Positions 7,509-16,611 of a stretch of DNA of 64,000 nt are shown here, piece by piece (the first letter of the stretch is position 1; each line of letters starts with the position of its first letter). Origin of the DNA: Qipengyuania vesicularis (GTDB taxonomy: Bacteria; Pseudomonadota; Alphaproteobacteria; Sphingomonadales; Sphingomonadaceae). Location: NCBI RefSeq assembly GCF_019711415.1, contig NZ_JAIGNJ010000002.1:372001-436000 (forward strand), written 5' to 3'. A program made the translations under genes and the position numbers. The notes under the pieces are model-generated. The model was not told the DNA's origin, made no database searches, and was given only the letters and a program-made list of their open reading frames with translations.

Positions 7509-9622
7509 CAGAATGCCTGCCCCAGCGACACATAAACCGCGATAGGCGCGTCATCCTCGTCCGGTGTCAGCGGAGTGCCCACGTCGATGCGGATCGGCCC
7601 GAAGCCCGTGTGATAGCGCAGGCCGATGCCGGCACCGACCTTGATCTCATCGAAATTGGGCGTGGGATCGGGACCGACTGAACCAGCATCGATGAAGGGC
7701 ACGATCGACACAGCGCCATCGAGCAGCCCGGTGCGGATGCGGGCCTCCATCGCCACTTCGACCAGGCTTCTCCCGCCCGAGGGTTCACCCAGCTCGTCGC
7801 GAGGACCGATCTCGCGAAATCCGTAGCCGCGTACCGAGCCGCCACCGCCTGCGTAATAGCGGCGAGAAGGTGCGATCTGATCGAGCCCTGCACCGGGAAT
7901 GGACCCGAAGGCCGCGCGCCCGGCGAGGACCAGGCGGTCGCCAAGCGACTGGTAGTAACTCGCATCGAAGCGCGCGCGCAAATAGGCGCTTTCCACCGAG
8001 TTGGTCGTGGAGATTTCCGGCGAGAAGCGCGCGCCAAGCCGGAAACCGCGGCTCGGATCGAGCAGGTCGTCGGTTTCGTCGAGCAGCAAGGTGCCCGGCA
8101 GCGCGCCAACGAAGAAGGTCTGGCGCGGCTGGGCGACACCATCGACGTCGGGTGGCCTTTCCTGCGTCGCGATGAGCTCGACCCCCGCCGACCAGCTGAT
8201 CTCCTTCTGGAACAGCAGCGTCGAACGCCGTTCGAAAATACCGGTGAGGGCAATCGTGCGCGCCTCGAACGCAGGGCTGTCGATCGTGCTGGCATAGGCA
8301 TCGAGCGTCAGCACGCGATCACGCCCGCCGAAATTGTTTTTGCGGAAGGTAATCCCGGCAAGCTGCTCCTGCGTACCGGCAATTCCGCGCAGGCGGAGCG
8401 AACCCTCGGGCGGGAAGAGGTTGCGGTGCTCCCAGCTTGCCTGGAGGCGATAGCCCTCCTCCGAACCATAGCCGATTGCGCCGGCAATCGTACGCAGCTT
8501 GGCACGCTGGACCTCGACGTCCATGGCCACGACGCCAGGTTCGCTTTCGCTGGGCGGAGTGACTTCGCGCGGCGTTACCGAAACCGAGGAGACGAGGCCC
8601 GTGGCCGTCACCGCGCGGCGCAGGTCGAGCGACAGGCTGCGCTGGTAGGTATCGCCCGGCTCGAAGCGAGCAATGGTGCCGAGATGGCGGCCGGACAGGA
8701 ACTTCGGATCACTGCTGGTGACCTCGCCGAAGACATATTTGCCGTTGGGCTCGACATTGAGGGTGAGGTCGCCCTCGACCCGGTCGTGGTCGATCAGCAG
8801 CTGCGGCTCGTCGATGGCGGCGAAGGGATAGCCGTTTTCGCCGAGTGCACGGTCGAGATTGAATTGCTCGGCAACGATGGTGTCGCTCTGAAGGAAGTCT
8901 CCCGGCTGGATCCCGAACGCTTCGCGCAGGCGGGTGTGATCGGGCGCGGAATCGAGGTTACCGAGATCGATGGACCCGTAAGTGTAGCGGTCCCCCGGAA
9001 TAATATCGAAACGAACGACCGGCGCTTCGTCGGCTGCCACTTCCCCAGCCTGCACGGCACCGATGGAGCGGATGACCTGCCCGTCGTAATATCCGTAGAC
9101 GCGCAGGAGATTGCCCAGCAGTTCCTCATCCTCGCGCGCCCGGGCCGCAAGCTGCGCGACATTGGCATCCTCATCTTCGAGGCTTTCGATCGTAGACAGC
9201 GCTGCGAAACGCTCGACGAAATCGCCGCGGGCGGAAAAGGGCGGCTCGGTCTGGGGAAAGCCAAGGATGAGGTGATCGTCGATCCGTTCGGTTTCGGCCT
9301 CCTCGAAGGCAACCTGGGATTGTCCGAGATCGAGCTCGGCGAATTCGAGGTCCTCTTCCTTCTCGAGCGGATCGAAGCTTTCGATGGAAATGTCATCGGG
9401 CCACGGAAGGTCGACGCCTTGAGGATCGGGAATCGGCTCTTCGGCATCGGGCACTTCGATGTCCGTCTCATCCGGCTCTGCGCCCTGTTCCGCCCAGCTC
9501 TCGGGATTCTCTACCGCCGAATCCGGAATGAGGTCTTCGAGACTGGCAGGCGCATTCTGGTCCTGCGCCGCCAACGGAGGTGCGATGAGCGCCAGCGCCG
9601 CTGCGCAGACCATTAACCGCAT
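7508..9622 (-). CDS. tamA: TamA, Omp85-family outer membrane assembly factor
   Basis: The start at 9622 gives a signal peptide (MRLMVCAAALALIAPPLAAQ) and lies 11 bases after the bpt stop; the frame stays open further upstream but only inside bpt. The 704-residue protein has an unusually acidic region (about residues 25-105, rich in Glu, Asp and Pro), then POTRA-like repeats to about residue 400, then a 16-strand Omp85 barrel with the conserved GGxxSVRGY-type motif (GGGGSVRGYGFREIG). TamA works with TamB, encoded directly after it. The acidic insert is not a typical part of TamA. Confidence 0.92.
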   Translation of the reverse strand: MRLMVCAAALALIAPPLAAQDQNAPASLEDLIPDSAVENPESWAEQGAEPDETDIEVPDAEEPIPDPQGVDLPWPDDISIESFDPLEKEEDLEFAELDLGQSQVAFEEAETERIDDHLILGFPQTEPPFSARGDFVERFAALSTIESLEDEDANVAQLAARAREDEELLGNLLRVYGYYDGQVIRSIGAVQAGEVAADEAPVVRFDIIPGDRYTYGSIDLGNLDSAPDHTRLREAFGIQPGDFLQSDTIVAEQFNLDRALGENGYPFAAIDEPQLLIDHDRVEGDLTLNVEPNGKYVFGEVTSSDPKFLSGRHLGTIARFEPGDTYQRSLSLDLRRAVTATGLVSSVSVTPREVTPPSESEPGVVAMDVEVQRAKLRTIAGAIGYGSEEGYRLQASWEHRNLFPPEGSLRLRGIAGTQEQLAGITFRKNNFGGRDRVLTLDAYASTIDSPAFEARTIALTGIFERRSTLLFQKEISWSAGVELIATQERPPDVDGVAQPRQTFFVGALPGTLLLDETDDLLDPSRGFRLGARFSPEISTTNSVESAYLRARFDASYYQSLGDRLVLAGRAAFGSIPGAGLDQIAPSRRYYAGGGGSVRGYGFREIGPRDELGEPSGGRSLVEVAMEARIRTGLLDGAVSIVPFIDAGSVGPDPTPNFDEIKVGAGIGLRYHTGFGPIRIDVGTPLTPDEDDAPIAVYVSLGQAF

Positions 9623-9632
9623 GTGGGGGATT

Positions 9633-10475
9633 TCAGTCGGCGAGCTTGTACTCGAGCGGGCTGCCGTCCTTGGCGGGCAATGGCGCATCTTCGCGTTCGC
9701 GCCTTGGCGCAGTTGCAGCAGCGATGAGGCGCTTCTGCTCGGTATCGGGCATGCGCTCCCACCCGGCGCGGCCAAGCCGTTCGAGCGGGCGATAGCGGAT
9801 CTTGTACTGCATGCGGTCCGATCCATCGACCCAGTAGCCGAGGTAGACGAAGGGCAGGCCGTCCTGTGCCGCACGCCTGATGTGGTCGAGGATAATGTAA
9901 TTCCCAAGCCCGGCCCGATCTTCAATGTCAGGATCGTAGAAGCTGTAGATCATCGACAGCCCGTCGCCCTGAACGTCCGTAAGGCAAGCTCCGACCAGAC
10001 GACCCGGCTCGGCGCCCACTCCCGGCTCCCTATATTCAATGACATAACTTGAGACGGGCGTATGTTCCACCATATCGGCGAAATCGCTTTCGTCCATCTC
10101 CGCCATGCCCCCACCGGGATGACGTGCAGCAAGGTAGCGACGAAGCAAATCATACTGTTCGTCGGTCGCCCAGGGGCGGCATTCGGTCGAAATGAGGTCG
10201 CTATTGGCCTTCATCGTGCGCTTCTGGCTCGACGACGGCTTGAATTCCTGAGTCACGACCCGGACGGAGACGCACGCCTGGCAGTCGAGGCACGATGGCC
10301 GGTATGCCACCGTCTGGCTTCGGCGGAAGCCGATCCGCCCCAGCGCTTCGTTGAGTTCATCGGCATTGTCGCCGCGCAATTCGGTGAAAACCTTCCGTTC
10401 GCTGCGCCCCGGCAGGTACGGACACGGCGCAGGGCTGGTCACGAAAAACCGGGGGAAGCGAATGGGTGCCGTCAC
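9633..10475 (-). CDS. bpt: Aspartate/glutamate leucyltransferase (bacterial protein transferase)
   Basis: The 280-residue protein matches the Bpt/Ate1 family: an N-terminal domain with the CxxCxxC-type cluster (CLDCQAC, about residues 61-67) and a C-terminal acyltransferase domain with [15 protein letters not shown]. Bpt moves leucine from leucyl-tRNA to N-terminal Asp or Glu of proteins, which marks them for ClpAP through the N-degron route. It is the first gene of a bpt-tamA-tamB unit. A perfect palindrome and a full CtrA box lie 32-87 bases upstream of its start, so it may be cell-cycle regulated. Confidence 0.93.
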   Translation of the reverse strand: MTAPIRFPRFFVTSPAPCPYLPGRSERKVFTELRGDNADELNEALGRIGFRRSQTVAYRPSCLDCQACVSVRVVTQEFKPSSSQKRTMKANSDLISTECRPWATDEQYDLLRRYLAARHPGGGMAEMDESDFADMVEHTPVSSYVIEYREPGVGAEPGRLVGACLTDVQGDGLSMIYSFYDPDIEDRAGLGNYIILDHIRRAAQDGLPFVYLGYWVDGSDRMQYKIRYRPLERLGRAGWERMPDTEQKRLIAAATAPRREREDAPLPAKDGSPLEYKLAD

Positions 10476-10506
10476 GGCGGGCTGGTCCTCTCTCGGGCGT
10501 TGCCGA

Positions 10507-10520
10507 ATTCGTTAACGAAT
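10507..10520. promoter_or_regulatory. Perfect 14-base palindrome upstream of bpt
   Basis: ATTCGTTAACGAAT is a perfect palindrome 32 bases upstream of the bpt start codon. Its length and symmetry suit a dimeric regulator operator. No specific regulator can be named. It contains GTTAAC and lies 25 bases from a CtrA box. Confidence 0.4.
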
Positions 10521-10545
10521 CCTTTATGCATGACCGAGGGGCGCG

Positions 10546-10562
10546 TTAAAAGACTCTTAACC
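10546..10562. promoter_or_regulatory. Full CtrA-type binding site
   Basis: TTAA at 10546-10549 and TTAACC at 10557-10562 are separated by exactly 7 bases. This matches the CtrA consensus TTAA-N7-TTAAC of alphaproteobacteria. It lies 71 bases upstream of the bpt start (minus strand) and 59 bases after the ilvA stop. Binding is inferred from the motif alone. Confidence 0.5.
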
Positions 10563-10565
10563 ATG

Positions 10566-10595
10566 AAAAATCGGCAGGCGACATCTGGAGTCGCC
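10566..10595 (-). terminator. Weak terminator-like hairpin after ilvA
   Basis: On the minus strand GGCGAC and GTCGCC (10595-10590 and 10582-10577) form a 6-bp stem with a 7-base loop. A run of five T follows 6 bases later (A-run at 10566-10570). The gap between stem and T-run makes it a weak candidate. Confidence 0.3.
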
Positions 10596-10620
10596 CAACG
10601 CGATGAAGGATGGGCGCCGA

Positions 10621-11874
10621 TCAGGCCAGTTCGGCGAGCTCGACGCTGTACCCCTTGCCTTCCAGTGCCTTCACCAGCCGATCGATCTGCGCCCCATCGC
10701 GCGCTTCGCACTCAATCTCGGTGATGAGGCCCTTGGCCGGAAGCGTCGTGAAGATGCGCTGGTGGTAGATCTCGATGATGTTGACATCGTGGTCGTTGAA
10801 CTCGCGCATGACCTTGTAGAGCGCCCCGGGGCGGTCCTGGAGGGTAATGCGCAGGCGCGCGAGGCGCCCCGAGCGTGCGAGGTCACGTACAAGCACATTG
10901 GCTAGCAGCCGGGTATCGATATTGCCCCCGCAAAGCACCAGTCCGACCGTCTTGCCCGCGAATTTCTCCGGATAGGAGAGAACTGCGGCAAGCCCTGCCG
11001 CACCTGCTCCCTCGACAACGGTCTTCTCGATCTGCAGGAGCAGCGAGACCGCCCGCTCGAGCCTCGGCTCCTCGACCAGCAGCACCTCGTCGACCAGCTC
11101 GGAAATGATCTGGCGGGTAAAGGCACCCGGCTCCTTGACCGCAATGCCTTCGGCCAGCGTATCGCCGCCGCAGGGAAGATCCTTGCCCGTCACCGCCGAG
11201 TACATCGAAGGGTAGAGCGCCGCCTGGACGCCGACCATCTCGATACCCGGCTTCAACGCCTTGGCTACCGTCGCCATGCCGCTCATCAACCCGCCACCAC
11301 CAATGGGGACTACGAGGCAGTCGAAATCGTCCTTCTGCTCGAGCATTTCGAGCGCGACCGTGCCCTGCCCTGCCGCGACATGTGGATCGTCGAAGGGATG
11401 GACGAAGGTGAGACCGCGTTCGGCCTCTAGCTCGCGAGCATGGGCATATGCTTCGTCGAATGTCTCGCCATGCAGCACCACGTTGCCGCCGACGCTCTCG
11501 GTCTGCATCACCTTCACGCTAGGCGTGGTTGAGGGCATGACGATTGTCACCGGTACACCCAGCCGCCGGCCGTGATAGGAAAGCCCCTGCGAGTGGTTGC
11601 CAGCCGACGCGGCGATCACGCCTTTGGCCCGCTGTTCCTCGGTAAGTTGCAGCAAGGCATTGAGCGCGCCGCGTTCCTTGTAAGCGGCGGTGAACTGCAG
11701 GTTTTCGAACTTCAGCCAGACATCGGCGCCCGTAATCTCGGACAACGTGATCGAGTGCATCATCGGCGTCCTGACCACCGCGCCTTCGATGCGCCGCGCT
11801 GCCGCGCGCACATCGTCGAGGGTCAGGAGATCGGTCGCGCACTCATTGGCGCGAAGGGATGATGCTTGGGTCAT
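10621..11874 (-). CDS. ilvA: Threonine ammonia-lyase with ACT domain
   Basis: The start at 11874 (MTQASS) is chosen because homologues begin near here; the frame extends 12 residues further without support. The 417-residue protein has a PLP fold-type II core with the lysine of the KFENLQ...YKERGA block (K66), the glycine-rich phosphate loop GGGGLMSGMA, and a C-terminal ACT domain (about residues 340-417). It deaminates threonine to 2-oxobutanoate, either for isoleucine synthesis or for threonine breakdown. The single ACT domain resembles the short, catabolic-like form rather than the two-ACT biosynthetic enzyme. It lies alone, divergent from the amidohydrolase gene. Confidence 0.88.
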   Translation of the reverse strand: MTQASSLRANECATDLLTLDDVRAAARRIEGAVVRTPMMHSITLSEITGADVWLKFENLQFTAAYKERGALNALLQLTEEQRAKGVIAASAGNHSQGLSYHGRRLGVPVTIVMPSTTPSVKVMQTESVGGNVVLHGETFDEAYAHARELEAERGLTFVHPFDDPHVAAGQGTVALEMLEQKDDFDCLVVPIGGGGLMSGMATVAKALKPGIEMVGVQAALYPSMYSAVTGKDLPCGGDTLAEGIAVKEPGAFTRQIISELVDEVLLVEEPRLERAVSLLLQIEKTVVEGAGAAGLAAVLSYPEKFAGKTVGLVLCGGNIDTRLLANVLVRDLARSGRLARLRITLQDRPGALYKVMREFNDHDVNIIEIYHQRIFTTLPAKGLITEIECEARDGAQIDRLVKALEGKGYSVELAELA

Positions 11875-11986
11875 TCTCCCGCCCCTAGGCCGCAGGCGGG
11901 TCCTTCGCAATCTCGGAAAGGGTTTGCCTGCACCAAGCTATGCCTTATCGCTCTCGTCCGAGAACTGACATTCCGGGGGTCTTCCG

Positions 11987-13636
11987 ATGAAATTGAAACT
12001 TGCCGCCACCCTGCTTGCCTCCGCTATCGCCATGCCGGCGCAGGCCGACGTGCTGATCGACAATGTCAGCGGGATCACGATCGACGAGGAAGGCAAGGTC
12101 AAGCGCTTCGAGGCGCTCGTGATCGACGATGACGGCAAGATCGCACGACTGGTCGAACGCGGAGAGGAACGACCCCGCACCGATTATCTCGAAGATGGCG
12201 AAGGCCGCGTCATGCTGCCTGGCTTCATCGATGCGCATGGCCATGTGAGCAGCGTGGGCTTCAACGCCCTGACTCTGGACCTCTCGGCCACGAATTCGCT
12301 GGAGGAAGCGCTCGAAGCCATTCGTGTCTTCGCGGAGGAGAACGAGGCCCGCCCCTGGATTCTCGGACGCGGCTGGAACCAGGAGAAATGGGGCCTCGGC
12401 CGCTTCCCCACTGCTGCGGAGCTCGACAGCGTGGTGTCCGACCGCCCTGTCTGGCTCAATCGTGTCGACGGACATGCCGGATGGGGCAACAGCCTTGCGC
12501 TGAGGGCCGCGGGAATCGACGCCAGCACCGTGTCGCCCGAAGGTGGCCGCATCGAGAAACTCGCCGACGGGAAAACCCCTTCGGGCGTTTTCATCGACCT
12601 TGCGATGGGTCTGGTGGAGAAAGTCCTCCCCGCCCCGCGTCCAGTCGAGCGCGACCTCGCGCTGGCCGAGGCGCAGAAGGTGCTTCACGCGCAGGGCATC
12701 ACGGCGATGGCGGACATGGGCACGACAATCGAGGACTGGCAGTCCTTCCGCCGCGCGGGCGACAATGGATCACTGACGCTGCGGATCATGGCCTACTCCG
12801 CAGGACCCGAGCAGATGGTGCTGATCGGCGGCAGCGGACCGACGCCCTGGCTCTATGACGACAAGCTGCGCCTTAACGGGATCAAACTCTACCTCGATGG
12901 CGCGCTGGGCAGTCGCGGGGCGTGGCTCAAGCAGCCCTATGCAGACGACCCCCACAATACCGGCCTGCCGCTGACCCCGCCGGCGGCGCTGCGCAACATT
13001 CTCGTCCGCGCGGCGCAGGGCAATTTCCAGCCTGCAATCCACGCCATCGGTACGGCCGCCAATGCCGAAGCGCTCAACGCTATCGGCGAAATCGCGGAGA
13101 GCTTCGGCGGCGACCGCCGCTGGCGCATTGAGCATGTGCAGATCGTCGATCCGTCCGACCTGCCCAAGCTAGCCGAACACGGCATCATCTCGAGCATGCA
13201 GCCGGTCCACCAGACCAGCGACATGTTCATGGCCGAGGCCCGCCTCGGGCCCGACCGGCTGGGCGGCGCCTATGCGTGGAGTTCCATCCTCGAACTCGGC
13301 GGGCGGCTGGCCTTCGGCTCGGATGCTCCGGTGGAATCGGCCGATCCCTTCGCCGGTCTCGCCGTCGCAATCACCCGCAGCAATGCCGAGGGCGAGCCCT
13401 TCGGCGGCTGGCGCCCGACCGAGCGCGTGACGCGCGAGCAGGCGCTGGCCGGTTTCACCTCGGAAGCAGCCTTCGCAGGGTTCGCCGAAGGACGTTTCGG
13501 CCGACTGCTACCGGGCGAGCGCGCGGACTTCATCCTGGTGGATATCGATCCCCTGCTCGCAACACCCGACGAAATCCGGGCGACGAAAGTGCACGAAACC
13601 TGGGTTGGCGGGCGGAAGGTCTACGACGCCGACTGA
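11987..13636 (+). CDS. Exported amidohydrolase (YtcJ-like, amidohydrolase 3 family)
   Basis: A 549-residue protein with a signal peptide (MKLKLAATLLASAIAMPAQA) and a metal-dependent hydrolase fold. DAHGH near residue 83 supplies the first metal ligands, with later histidines in AIHAIG and IEHVQIV and a closing Asp in FGSDAPVE. YtcJ-like enzymes hydrolyse amide or related C-N bonds, but substrates are mostly unknown. It is probably periplasmic. Its 3' end overlaps that of tatC by 16 bases on the opposite strand. The 112-base gap to ilvA should hold both divergent promoters. Confidence 0.85.
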   Translation: MKLKLAATLLASAIAMPAQADVLIDNVSGITIDEEGKVKRFEALVIDDDGKIARLVERGEERPRTDYLEDGEGRVMLPGFIDAHGHVSSVGFNALTLDLSATNSLEEALEAIRVFAEENEARPWILGRGWNQEKWGLGRFPTAAELDSVVSDRPVWLNRVDGHAGWGNSLALRAAGIDASTVSPEGGRIEKLADGKTPSGVFIDLAMGLVEKVLPAPRPVERDLALAEAQKVLHAQGITAMADMGTTIEDWQSFRRAGDNGSLTLRIMAYSAGPEQMVLIGGSGPTPWLYDDKLRLNGIKLYLDGALGSRGAWLKQPYADDPHNTGLPLTPPAALRNILVRAAQGNFQPAIHAIGTAANAEALNAIGEIAESFGGDRRWRIEHVQIVDPSDLPKLAEHGIISSMQPVHQTSDMFMAEARLGPDRLGGAYAWSSILELGGRLAFGSDAPVESADPFAGLAVAITRSNAEGEPFGGWRPTERVTREQALAGFTSEAAFAGFAEGRFGRLLPGERADFILVDIDPLLATPDEIRATKVHETWVGGRKVYDAD

Positions 13637-14436
13637 TCGGCCTCGGTCTCCGTCTCGCTCTCGCTCTTCGCCGTTTCCTTGGCGTCGCGCTTGTCGAACA
13701 CGCGCATCAGCAACAGCGAGCCCTCGAAGAGGAGCAGCAGCGGCACGGCAAGCAGCAATTGCGACCCCGGATCGGGCGGCGTGATGATCGCTGCAAGTGC
13801 TACTACCAGCACGATGACATAGCGCCGCGCTCCGACCAGTTGCTCGCGCGTGACGATGCCCGCACGATGCAAGAGCAGCAGCAGGACCGGCAGGAGGAAG
13901 CTCATCCCGAAAGCAAGGATGAACTGCATCACGAGGCCGAGGTATTCATTGGCGGTCGGCAATGCCTGGATTTCCAGACCGCCCGCACTGCCCTCGAAGC
14001 CGAGGAACCACTCGAAGGCGGTCGGCATCACGATGTAATAGGCAAGCGCCGCCCCGGCGATGAACAGGAAGGGGGTGGCGAGCAGGAACGGCAGGAACGC
14101 CTTCTTCTCCCTCGCATAGAGGCCGGGCGCCACAAACGCCCAGAGCTGGTTCGCGATATAGGGGAAAGCGATGCAGAAACCCGCAAAGAGCGCGACCTTC
14201 AACTCGACGAAGAAGACTTCGTAGAGCTTGGTGAAGATGAGTTGCCCCTCGCCCGTCGGGAAAGCCTTCTTGAGTGGCTGGATCAGGAAGCCGAGGATCT
14301 GGTCGGCGAAATAGAGGCACACGCCGAAAGCCACCACCAGCGCCGCAACGCTGCGGACAAGCCGCGTGCGCAATTCGATCAGGTGATCGAGCAACGGCGC
14401 CTGGCTCTCGTCGATATCCTTGACCTCGAACGCCAT
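13621..14436 (-). CDS. tatC: Sec-independent protein translocase subunit TatC
   Basis: The 271-residue protein has six predicted membrane helices and the TatC signatures LLDHLIELRTRL near the N-terminus and FPYIANQLWAFVAPGLY in the middle. It is the receptor for twin-arginine signal peptides and forms the translocase with TatA and TatB. The C-terminal tail is Glu/Ser-rich. It is the last gene of the argS-to-tatC run, starting 1 base after the tatB stop. The 3' end overlaps the convergent amidohydrolase gene by 16 bases. Confidence 0.96.
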   Translation of the reverse strand: MAFEVKDIDESQAPLLDHLIELRTRLVRSVAALVVAFGVCLYFADQILGFLIQPLKKAFPTGEGQLIFTKLYEVFFVELKVALFAGFCIAFPYIANQLWAFVAPGLYAREKKAFLPFLLATPFLFIAGAALAYYIVMPTAFEWFLGFEGSAGGLEIQALPTANEYLGLVMQFILAFGMSFLLPVLLLLLHRAGIVTREQLVGARRYVIVLVVALAAIITPPDPGSQLLLAVPLLLLFEGSLLLMRVFDKRDAKETAKSESETETEADQSAS

Positions 14437-14437
14437 C

Positions 14438-14887
14438 TCAGCTGCCCTTCCCGCTGTCGCCGAAGGGAAGGCCGGGCTCGTCTATCGGGGAGTCTCCGCC
14501 ATGTTCGGGCGCTTTCTTCGGAGCCGCGCGCTTGATCGCCGCTTCGGCAGAGGCATCGGGATCGGGCACTTCATCCGCGGCCGCGAGCGGTTCCATCCCC
14601 TGATCGGGCGGCAGGAGATTTTCGGGCGCCCCACCCTCCGGCTCGTTACCGGTTGGGTATTTCGCCATGATCTCCTTGTTCCGGTTGGACCACTTTTCTT
14701 CCATTTCCTCGATTTCCGCCTGGCGGACCATCTCGTCGAGGCCGGAGCGGAAATGAGCGGACATGCGGCGCAGTTTGCCGATCCAGCGCCCTGCCGTGCG
14801 CATGGCCTTGGGCATGTCCTTGGGGCCGATCACGAGGATCGCCACCACGACGATCACCAGCAATTCGGCCGCGCCGATATCGAACAT
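14438..14887 (-). CDS. tatB: Sec-independent protein translocase subunit TatB
   Basis: The 149-residue protein begins with a membrane helix (about residues 5-21, ending in the GP of VIGPKDMPKAMR), an amphipathic helix, and a charged, Pro/Glu/Asp-rich tail of about 70 residues. The Gly-Pro after the membrane helix and the length separate TatB from TatA. TatB bridges substrate-bound TatC and TatA. It lies between tatA (28 bases upstream) and tatC (1 base downstream). Confidence 0.94.
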   Translation of the reverse strand: MFDIGAAELLVIVVVAILVIGPKDMPKAMRTAGRWIGKLRRMSAHFRSGLDEMVRQAEIEEMEEKWSNRNKEIMAKYPTGNEPEGGAPENLLPPDQGMEPLAAADEVPDPDASAEAAIKRAAPKKAPEHGGDSPIDEPGLPFGDSGKGS

Positions 14888-14915
14888 GAATGCGTTCTCC
14901 GCCTGGTTCCGCGGA

Positions 14916-15146
14916 TTATTCGGGGTCGGAGGTCGTCTTGACCTGGTCTTCCTTCAGCCCCTCACCCGCCGGCTTTGCCTCATGCGAGATCTGCTTCGCG
15001 GGTTCGGCATCATCCTCGTTCATGCCCTTCTTGAAGCTTTTTATGCCCTTGCCGAAATCGCCCATCATTTCCGAGATGCGCCCGCGCCCGAACAGGACGA
15101 GGATGACGAGGGCGATAATGATGAGCTGCCAGGGGCCGAGCGACAT
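14916..15146 (-). CDS. tatA: Sec-independent protein translocase subunit TatA
   Basis: The 76-residue protein has one membrane helix (about residues 5-20) followed by FGRGRI and an amphipathic helix (SEMMGDFGKGIKSFKKGM), which is the TatA pattern. TatA oligomers form the passage for folded Tat substrates. It lies 62 bases after scpB in the same orientation. That gap is the largest between the genes from nagZ to tatC and could hold an extra promoter. Confidence 0.95.
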   Translation of the reverse strand: MSLGPWQLIIIALVILVLFGRGRISEMMGDFGKGIKSFKKGMNEDDAEPAKQISHEAKPAGEGLKEDQVKTTSDPE

Positions 15147-15208
15147 TGTGAGTACCTTTGTGTGTGTTACTTAGCACCAATATAGGCGCACCCTCGCGCG
15201 AACGCCAG

Positions 15209-15811
15209 TCAGGCTGCGTCGCTGGGTTCCTGGTCCTCTTCCGACACCTCGGACACATCGCCCACCAGTTCTTCGAACGCATCGTCTACCGGGTCGAGCA
15301 GGCCGGTGGCCTTGAGCTCTGCGAGACCAGGCAGGTCGCGGCGGCTCGAAAGGCCGAAATGGTCGAGGAATTCCGCCGTGGTGGCGTAGATGGTCGGGCG
15401 CCCCGGGACCTCGCGGCGCCCGGCAATCTTCACCCAGCCCGCCTCCATCAGCACGTCGAGCGTACCGCCGGAGGTCTGCACGCCGCGGATCGATTCGATC
15501 TCTGCGCGACTGACCGGCTCGTGATAGGCGATAATCGCCAACACCTCGGTCGCGGCACGGCTGAGGCGGCGGACCTGCTCGCGTTCCTTGCGCAGCAAAT
15601 GGGCAAGATCGGGCGCTGTTTCGAAATGCCAGCGCTTGCCGCGCTCGACGAGATGGATACCCCGCTTTTCGTAGGTCGCGGCCAGCGAATTGAGCGCCTC
15701 GCGCACCTCCGCCTTTTCCGCATCGCCCAGGAAACCGGCCAGCGCATCGACGCTCATCGGCTCTTCGGCTGCAAACAGCGCGGCTTCGACGGCGCGTTCC
15801 ATCTGGTTCAT
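15209..15811 (-). CDS. scpB: Segregation and condensation protein B
   Basis: The 200-residue protein fits ScpB: two winged-helix domains, with the typical RAATEVLAIIAYHEPVSRAEIE motif near residue 85 and RPTIYATT-FLDHFGL later. ScpB binds ScpA and the SMC ATPase in the condensin complex that organises the chromosome. Its start overlaps the scpA stop by 4 bases (ATGA), so the two are translated together. The C-terminal tail is acidic. Confidence 0.94.
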   Translation of the reverse strand: MNQMERAVEAALFAAEEPMSVDALAGFLGDAEKAEVREALNSLAATYEKRGIHLVERGKRWHFETAPDLAHLLRKEREQVRRLSRAATEVLAIIAYHEPVSRAEIESIRGVQTSGGTLDVLMEAGWVKIAGRREVPGRPTIYATTAEFLDHFGLSSRRDLPGLAELKATGLLDPVDDAFEELVGDVSEVSEEDQEPSDAA

Positions 15812-16611
15812 GCGACGCGCCTCAAGCGCATGGGACCAAACGTCTCTTCCTGCGCGATCTCTGCCTTGCCCATCCGCGCAAGTTCAAGCGCTGCGACAAA
15901 GCTGGAAGCCAGCGCGGAGCGACGCAGGCGCGGTTCGGCATACGGCGGGAGGAAATCGCGCAGCTCCATCCATTCCAGCGTCACGCCGAGCATGTTCGAC
16001 ACGCGGTCCAGCGCCGATTCGAGCGTCATGACCGGCCTGTCGCGCACAATATGGACAGCCGGCGCCGTGCGCGCCTTGACCCGGCCATAGGCTTCGATCA
16101 GCGAGAACTGGTCGCACTGCCACTGCGTCTTGCGGACAATGGCGAGGCCTTCGGGCGCACCGCGCAGGAAGACATCGCGCCCGATCCGGTCGCCGCCCAT
16201 GAGCCGGCCCGCCGCCTCGCGCATGGCGCCGAGGCGCTGGAGCCGCAGCTGCAGCTTGAGCGCGAGTTCCTCGGGCGAAGGATCTTCTTGCTCTTCCTTG
16301 GGCAGGAGCATCGCCGATTTGAGATAGGCGAGCCAGGCGGCCATCACGAGATAGTCCGCCGCCAGTTCGAGCTTCAGCGCTTCGGCCTGCTCGATATAGG
16401 TGAGGTATTGTTCGACCAGAGCGAGGATCGAAATCTCGCGCAGATCGACCTTCTGGCGCCGCGCAAGGTCGAGCAGCAGGTCGAGCGGGCCTTCCCAGCC
16501 GTCCAGCTCGAGATAAAGCGCGTCCTGATCGAGCGTGGCATCGGCAGCGATGCCGTCCCACTCCTCGCCCTCTTGCTGGACCGGATCGGTGAAGAGCACG
16601 CCTTCGGTCAC
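15808..16611 (-). CDS. scpA: Segregation and condensation protein A (kleisin)
   Basis: The 267-residue protein has the ScpA N-terminal signature LELDGWEGPLDLLLDLARRQKVDL (split: GWEGPLDLLLDLAR at about residues 38-51) and a C-terminal winged-helix region. It is the kleisin that closes the SMC ring. It overlaps nagZ upstream and scpB downstream by 4 bases each, so nagZ-scpA-scpB are tightly coupled. An N-terminal extension of about 30 residues precedes the core. Confidence 0.94.
   Translation of the reverse strand: MTEGVLFTDPVQQEGEEWDGIAADATLDQDALYLELDGWEGPLDLLLDLARRQKVDLREISILALVEQYLTYIEQAEALKLELAADYLVMAAWLAYLKSAMLLPKEEQEDPSPEELALKLQLRLQRLGAMREAAGRLMGGDRIGRDVFLRGAPEGLAIVRKTQWQCDQFSLIEAYGRVKARTAPAVHIVRDRPVMTLESALDRVSNMLGVTLEWMELRDFLPPYAEPRLRRSALASSFVAALELARMGKAEIAQEETFGPMRLRRVA

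Noticed and set aside
7508..9925. Longer TamA starting at 9925
   Set aside because: The extension lies inside bpt in another frame, whereas the start at 9622 yields a clear signal peptide.
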